This document shows, one piece after another, positions 59,001 through 64,000 of a stretch of DNA of 64,000 nt; position 1 is the stretch's first letter; each line of letters starts with the position of its first letter. Origin of the DNA: Lysobacter alkalisoli. GTDB lineage: Bacteria; Pseudomonadota; Gammaproteobacteria; Xanthomonadales; Xanthomonadaceae. The position numbers and the translations under genes are program-made. The stretch covers positions 1,374,001 through 1,438,000 of the forward strand of contig NZ_CP041242.1 of assembly GCF_006547045.1 (NCBI RefSeq). The letters run 5' to 3'. Below the pieces are notes generated by a model, which was given only the letters and a program-made list of their open reading frames with translations, was not told the origin of the DNA and searched no databases.

Positions 59001-62000
59001 TGATGGCGATACCGGTCGTACCGTTGCTGCCGAACGGCAAGATCGACCGCAAGGGCCTGCCTGCGCCGGACGCGCATGTGTCCGGACCTCGCGAGCCGAT
59101 CGCGCCACGTAACGCCACCGAGCGCGCCATCGTGGATGCGATGGAGGAGGTGCTTGGCGTCGACGGGCTGGGTGTCGAGGACGACTTTTTCGCCAACGGC
59201 GGCCACTCGCTGATCGCGGCCCAGGTCGTGTCGCGGATCAATCGCGACCTGGGCGCCGCATTGACGCTGCGCTCGCTGTTCGATGCGCCGACCGCCGCAC
59301 GCCTGGCGCATCTGCTGGGCGATGCGGGAAGCGCGAAGACCATTGCGCGGCCGCCGATCGTGCGGCGTGCAGACCAGCACAGTGCACCGCTGTCATCGAT
59401 GCAGCAACGGCTGTGGGTGCTGGAACAGATGCAGCCGGGACGGGTGACCTGGAACACGCCTTCGGCGCACCGGCTGCGCGGCCCGTTCGACCGCGATGCG
59501 TTCGGGCGCGCGTTCCAGGCCATGGTCTGTCGCCAGGCCTCGCTGCGCACCGTGATCGTCGAGGAAGGCGATGGGCCGGTGCAGCGGGTGCGCGATGACA
59601 TCGACGCATCGCTGCCGTTCGAGGACCTCGGCCATATCGACGAGGCCGAACGCCTGCCCGCGCTGATGCAACGATTGGAGGCGCTGATCGCCACGCCGTT
59701 CCGGCTCGACGAGGGCCCGCTGTTCGTCGCCCGCCTGTACCGGATGGGCGAGGACGACCACGTGCTGTTCTTCATGACCCATCACATCATCTGGGACGGC
59801 TGGTCGTTCGACGTGCTCTACAAGGAGATGTCGGCGCTGTACGAAGCCTTCAGCACCGGCCATGCCTCGCCGCTGCCCGAATTGCACGTGGGCTATGGCG
59901 ATTTCGCCGAATGGCAACTGCAATGGCTGCAGGGCGGCGAGCTGGCGCGCCAGCTGGACTTCTGGAAGCGGCACCTGACCGGTGGTATCGAGCCGCTGCA
60001 GTTGCCGCAGGACAGGCCACGGCCGCCGGAAGCGACCGGGGAGGGCAGCATCGAGTGGCTCAGTGTCGGGCGGGGCACCGTCGATGCGATGCGCACGCTG
60101 GCCAAGCGCTCGGACGCGACGCTGTTCATGGCCCTGCTGGCCAGCTACTACATCCTGCTGCACCGGCTCGGCGGCCAGCGCGACCTGGTGGTCGGGTTGC
60201 CGGTGCGCAACCGCGACAGCGAGGATACGGAAGCCATCATGGGCTTCTTCGTCAACATGCTGCCGACGCGGTTGAAGCTGGCCCCATCCGATTCTTTCCT
60301 TGACGTGCTGGCGAAGGTCCGCGCCGCCGTGCTCGATGCGTTCTCGCATCCCGACGTGCCATTCGATCACCTGGTGCGGGAACTGGACGTCCCGCGCGAT
60401 CCGTCGCGTGCACCGCTGTACCAGGCCACGTTCTCGTTCCAGGACGTGCGCGCGCGCAATACGCGCTGGGGCGAGCTCGAGCACGAACACCTGCTCGTAT
60501 TCCAGAAAGCGAGTGCCGGCGACCTGGGCCTGTGGTTCCTGGAGCACGGTGAAGGGCTGTCGGGTGTGCTGAGTTACAACACCGACATCCTCGCCGCGGC
60601 CTCAGCGCAACTGATCAACCAGCGTTATGCGACGTTGCTGGACTCCGTGCTTGCGCGACCGGAAGCATCCATCGGCGAGCTTCCGATCGCCGGCGAGGCG
60701 GAGCGGGCGGTCCATGACGCGTTCAACGCGACACGGATGGAACTGCCCGCCGTGCAGACCGTCAACGCGCTGCTCGCCGCTGAGGCCACGCGGTCGGCCG
60801 ACCGGATCGCCCTGCGCCACGGCGCCGCTGTAGTCGATTACGCATCGCTGCACGCGCGCGCGGGCCGCATCGCCGCCTGCCTGCAGGCGCGTGGCGTGTC
60901 GGCGGACAAGCGCGTCGGCATCTGCCTCGATCGCGGCATCGACCTGGTCGCGGGGATGCTCGCGGTGATGAAGCTGGGCGCGGCCTATGTCCCGCTCGAC
61001 CCGGCGTATCCGCCCGACCGGCTGCGGTTCATGGTCGAGGATGCGGGCCTGGCACTGGTCGTCACCGAAGGCGAACTCGCCGATCCACTCGGGCTGGAGC
61101 CGGAGCGGTTGTTCCGTCTCGATCAGGAACGCGCGGCCCTGGATTTCGTCGAGCCGTTGCCCGTAGCCACCGACCTTGCCACGCCGGAGTCGGCCGCCTA
61201 CGTGATCTACACCTCGGGTTCGACCGGCAAGCCCAAGGGGGTGCAGGTGCCGCACCGGGCGGTGGTCAACTTCCTGTGCAGCATGCGGCGCGAGCCGGGG
61301 ATGGTGCGCGACGAGCGCATCGTCGCGGTCACCACCACTTCGTTCGACATCGCCGTGCTGGAACTGTTCCTGCCGCTCAGCGTGGGCGCGGAAATCGTGC
61401 TCGCCGGCCGAGAGACCGCGATCGATGCCTTCGAGCTTGCCGCGCTCCTGCGCGACTCCGGTGCCGGCGTCATGCAAGCCACGCCGTCGACCTGGCGGAT
61501 GCTGATCGATACCGGCTGGTCTCCAGACCGGCCGTTCAAGGCGCTGTGCGGTGGCGAGCCGCTCGCGCCCGATCTCGCACGCGCACTGTGCGAACGCTGC
61601 GACGAGGTCTGGAACATGTACGGGCCCACCGAAACCACGGTGTGGTCGACCTGCACGCGGATCATCGCCGCCGATATCGACGACATCACCATCGGCCGGC
61701 CGATCGCGAACACCACCGTACACATCCTCGACGACGCCCTGCAGCCGTGCCCGCTGGGGCAGGCCGGCGAGATATGCATCGGCGGCATGGGGGTGGCCGT
61801 GGGCTATCTGGGCCGCCCGGAGCTGACCGCCGAACGTTTCGTGGCCGACCGCTTCGACGGCCAGGCCCGGGTCGGTGGTCCGGGCCGGCTGTACCGCACC
61901 GGCGACCTCGGTCGGCTGCGCGGCGACGGGAAACTGCAGCATCTCGGTCGTGCCGATCACCAGGTCAAGCTGCGCGGGCACCGGATCGAGCTGGGCGAGA

Positions 62001-62682
62001 TCGAGGCCGCGCTGCTGTCGCACCCGGCAGTCGCGCGGGCAGTCGTCGTCACCCATGAGGTGAACGCGGGCGATGTCCGCCTGGTCGCCCATGTCGTGCC
62101 ACGTGCCGGTGCCGCGCTCGAACCGGTGGTGTTGTTGGACCACCTGCGCCGCGACCTGCCTGCGTACATGCTGCCCCAGCATGTGGTGGCGCTGGATGCG
62201 CTGCCGCTGCTGCCCAACGGCAAGGTCGATCGCAACGCATTGCCTGCCCCGGGGCTGGAGGCGGCCTCCCGACAACCGCTTGTTATGGGACAGGTCGTGG
62301 TGGAGCGCGACCCGGCAGCGTCGACGCCAATCGATACAGCCGGGGCGAGCACGCCTGTCGCCGTCGTGCCGGCCGTTTCCGACCCGAGGATCCGTTATCT
62401 GATGCAGGTATGGAGCGGATTGCTTGGCATCCAGGCGTCGCCCGGCGACAACTTCTTCGACCTCGGGGGCATTCGATGCTGGCGGTACAGATGGCCAACC
62501 GGGTCGCCCGCGATACCGGCGTGCGGCTCAAGCTGATGCGACTGGCCACGCTCACGCTGGAACAGGTCGCGCTCGAACTGCCTCACCCCGTCCCGGCAGA
62601 GGAGCGGCGGACGACACTCGCATCGCGTGTGGTCAACGCGCTCAAACGCGTGATCGGGCGTGGCGAGGCGGTCGTGCCATGA
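56087..62682 (+). CDS. Two-module NRPS: C-A-PCP-C-A-PCP, with frameshift near the end
   Basis: About 2198 residues once the frame is restored. The first C domain has HHIVCDGWS near residue 162. Module 1 A has YTSGSTG near 644 and NGKIDRK, with the PCP in NGGHSLIAAQ near 1040. The second C domain has HHIIWDGWS near 1232. The second A has YTSGSTGK near 1707 and NGKVDRN, with the PCP near 2131. Both A domains give the pocket code D-I-L-T-L-G-M-V-W-K, so they should load the same residue, perhaps glycine. In the last PCP a run of five G at 62465-62469 breaks the frame, and the six-G version restores LGGHSMLAVQ. No thioesterase domain follows. The ATG at 56087 is taken. Confidence 0.9.
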
Positions 62683-63494
62683 CCGAGCCGTTCTACTTCG
62701 GAGAACTGCCGCGCTCGCTGTTCGGGGCGTTTCATCCGGCGCTGGGCCAGAAAAGTCCGGATCACGACCGTCAAGCGTTGCTGGTCTGTCCGCCGTTGCT
62801 GCAGGATGCGATCCGCAGCCATCGCGCGCTATGGAGACTGGGCGAGACCCTGTCCGAGGGCGGCGTCGACACCCTTCGGTTCGATTGGTTCGGCACCGGC
62901 GATTCAGCCGGCGACGATGCCGATGTGCTGTTCGAAGGCCTCGTGGACGATGTCGGAATGGCCAGCGAGATGCTCGCTTCGATGACCGCGGCCACGCGCA
63001 TGCGCCGGTTCGGGCTGCGCAGTTCGGCGCTGCCGCTGCTCGCCCATGCGGCCCGGCAGCGTGGCCCGGTCGACCTGGTGTTGTGGGATCCCTGCCTGGA
63101 CGGTGGTGCCCTGGTCGAGGGATGGCGTCGGCAGCAGCAGGAACAGATGACGGTCGCTGGCCGCTATCCGTACGGCGCACCGACGCCGGATGACGACGAA
63201 CTGATGGGCTTTGCTGTCGCCGATGTCCTGTGCGATGCCCTGTCCGGATTCGATGGGCGCAAGGTCGTGCTGCCTGCCGGAAGTCGCCTGCTGCTGGCCG
63301 AATGGAGTCCTTCTGTCGACACCGATGCCTTCGTCGCGCACCAGCTGGCCGCGGGCGTGCAAGTCGAGCGCCTGTTGCTGGATCCGGACGAAACGCCGCC
63401 GTTCGACCAGCCGCGGTTGTTCGAATCGCAGCTGTTCCCGCGCCGCAGCGTGGCCCTGCTGGCCCGGCGCATTGTCGGAGGCGGTGGCGAGTGA
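62679..63494 (+). CDS. Alpha/beta-hydrolase-fold protein, exosortase A system hydrolase 2-like
   Basis: 271 aa. The start FYFGELPRSLFGAFHPA and LLVCPPLLQDAIRSHRALWRL, seen as shorter conserved pieces, fit the hydrolase-2 family of exosortase A loci as I recall it. DTLRFDWFGTGDSAG is the usual second-strand turn. The expected GxSxG nucleophile elbow is GLRSSALPLL, with Arg where the nucleophile should be, so it may be non-hydrolytic. The ATG overlaps the NRPS stop (ATGA), so translation is coupled. It may help release or transfer the NRPS product. Confidence 0.82.
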   Translation: MTEPFYFGELPRSLFGAFHPALGQKSPDHDRQALLVCPPLLQDAIRSHRALWRLGETLSEGGVDTLRFDWFGTGDSAGDDADVLFEGLVDDVGMASEMLASMTAATRMRRFGLRSSALPLLAHAARQRGPVDLVLWDPCLDGGALVEGWRRQQQEQMTVAGRYPYGAPTPDDDELMGFAVADVLCDALSGFDGRKVVLPAGSRLLLAEWSPSVDTDAFVAHQLAAGVQVERLLLDPDETPPFDQPRLFESQLFPRRSVALLARRIVGGGGE

Positions 63495-64000
63495 ACGCGA
63501 TGATCGACAGACCCGGCGAGCTGCAAGCGCCCGAACGCCGCATCAGCAATGGCCTGGGCGAGAGCGTGCATCGCTTCGGCGCCGGCCTGATCGGCGTGCT
63601 GCACCGGCCGCATGCGCAGGCGCGGGGAGGCGCGCGCAACACCGCGGTGATCCTGTTCAATGCCGGGCTGGTGCACCGGGCCGGGCCCTACCGTGGCTAT
63701 GTACGGTTGGCACGGGCACTGGCCGCGGCGGGATTCGCGGTGCTGCGCTTCGACCAGGCCGGACGCGGCGACAGCCCGACAGCCAGTCCGTCGACCGGCG
63801 ACCGTCACCAGCGCGAGGCGCAGGCGGCGATGACCCTGATCGGTGCGGAAACCGGTGCGATGCGTTTCGTGCTCGGCGGCATCTGCTCGGGTGCCGACGA
63901 TGCGTTCCATATCGCGGTGCGGGACCGGCGCGTGGCTGGTGCGATCCTGCTCGACGGTCCCGGCTACCGTACCCGAGGCTTCTGGATCCGCCATCTGCTG
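63491..64000 (+). CDS. Alpha/beta hydrolase, exosortase A system hydrolase 1-like, cut by window end
   Basis: The first 170 codons are seen and the gene continues past 64000. AVILFNAGLVHRAGPYRGYV, LARALAAAGFAVLRFDQAGRGDS and then LGGICSGADDAFHIA fit the hydrolase-1 family of exosortase A loci. The nucleophile elbow GICSG puts Cys where most hydrolases have Ser. It starts with GTG at 63491, overlapping the previous stop, or ATG at 63500. With no thioesterase in the NRPS, it is a candidate for product release. The assignment is from motif memory. Confidence 0.78.
   Translation, partial: MNAMIDRPGELQAPERRISNGLGESVHRFGAGLIGVLHRPHAQARGGARNTAVILFNAGLVHRAGPYRGYVRLARALAAAGFAVLRFDQAGRGDSPTASPSTGDRHQREAQAAMTLIGAETGAMRFVLGGICSGADDAFHIAVRDRRVAGAILLDGPGYRTRGFWIRHLL

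Overview
The window is high-GC proteobacterial chromosome. It most resembles Xanthomonadaceae/Lysobacteraceae, of a Lysobacter or Luteimonas type. The reasons are the gene order pncC-lexA-recA-recX-alaS-csrA, a LexA operator of the Xanthomonas class (TTAGTAG-N5-CTACTAA), a creB-creC-creD locus, and an integron with an IntI-type integrase. Genus and species cannot be fixed from sequence reading alone.

Region 1 (1-5715) is the integrase end of a chromosomal integron. The integrase gene (4654-5715, + strand) diverges from about ten gene cassettes read on the - strand. The cassettes are separated by attC sites of two sharply distinct lengths, about 60 and about 117 bases. Most cassette ORFs are short and unrecognised, and several encode small membrane proteins. 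One is a DUF2846-type lipoprotein. Two pairs of cassettes are diverged duplicates, and three cassettes have no convincing gene.

Region 2 (5722-38219) is mostly housekeeping and stress genes: mfd, two GNAT acetyltransferases, a CDF transporter, rlmJ, creBCD with a near-perfect cre-tag in front of creD, a nitrilase-superfamily hydrolase, an Lrp regulator divergent from a trans-sulfuration-family PLP enzyme, katG, a glutathione S-transferase, mutS, a TonB siderophore receptor with a PepSY membrane partner behind tandem Fur-like sites, an arsR-gapdh-arsJ-arsH operon, a Usp/SulP pair and a second TonB receptor. mutS is broken by what looks like one missing base in a C/G run just before its P-loop. 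Two long nested palindromes sit between genes.

Region 3 (38458-45326) is the pncC-lexA-recA-recX-alaS-csrA block. It is followed by tRNA-Ser(GCU) and tRNA-Arg(ACG), with a clear promoter in front of the latter and a strong terminator behind it.

Region 4 (45352-64000, running off the end) is the most unusual part. A phosphopantetheinyl transferase and an exosortase/PEP-CTERM-type sugar transferase are followed by a J-domain membrane protein on the other strand. Then come a 2559-residue NRPS-PKS-aminotransferase hybrid, a two-module NRPS, and two alpha/beta-hydrolase-fold proteins that resemble the hydrolase pair of exosortase A loci. I infer an assembly line that loads proline, extends it with malonate, transaminates the beta-keto group and adds two identical residues, inside what otherwise looks like an exopolysaccharide locus. 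No thioesterase is visible before the window ends. The second NRPS also carries an apparent one-base loss in a G run inside its last carrier domain. That matches the mutS lesion, so either homopolymer sequencing error or a real mutator history must be considered.
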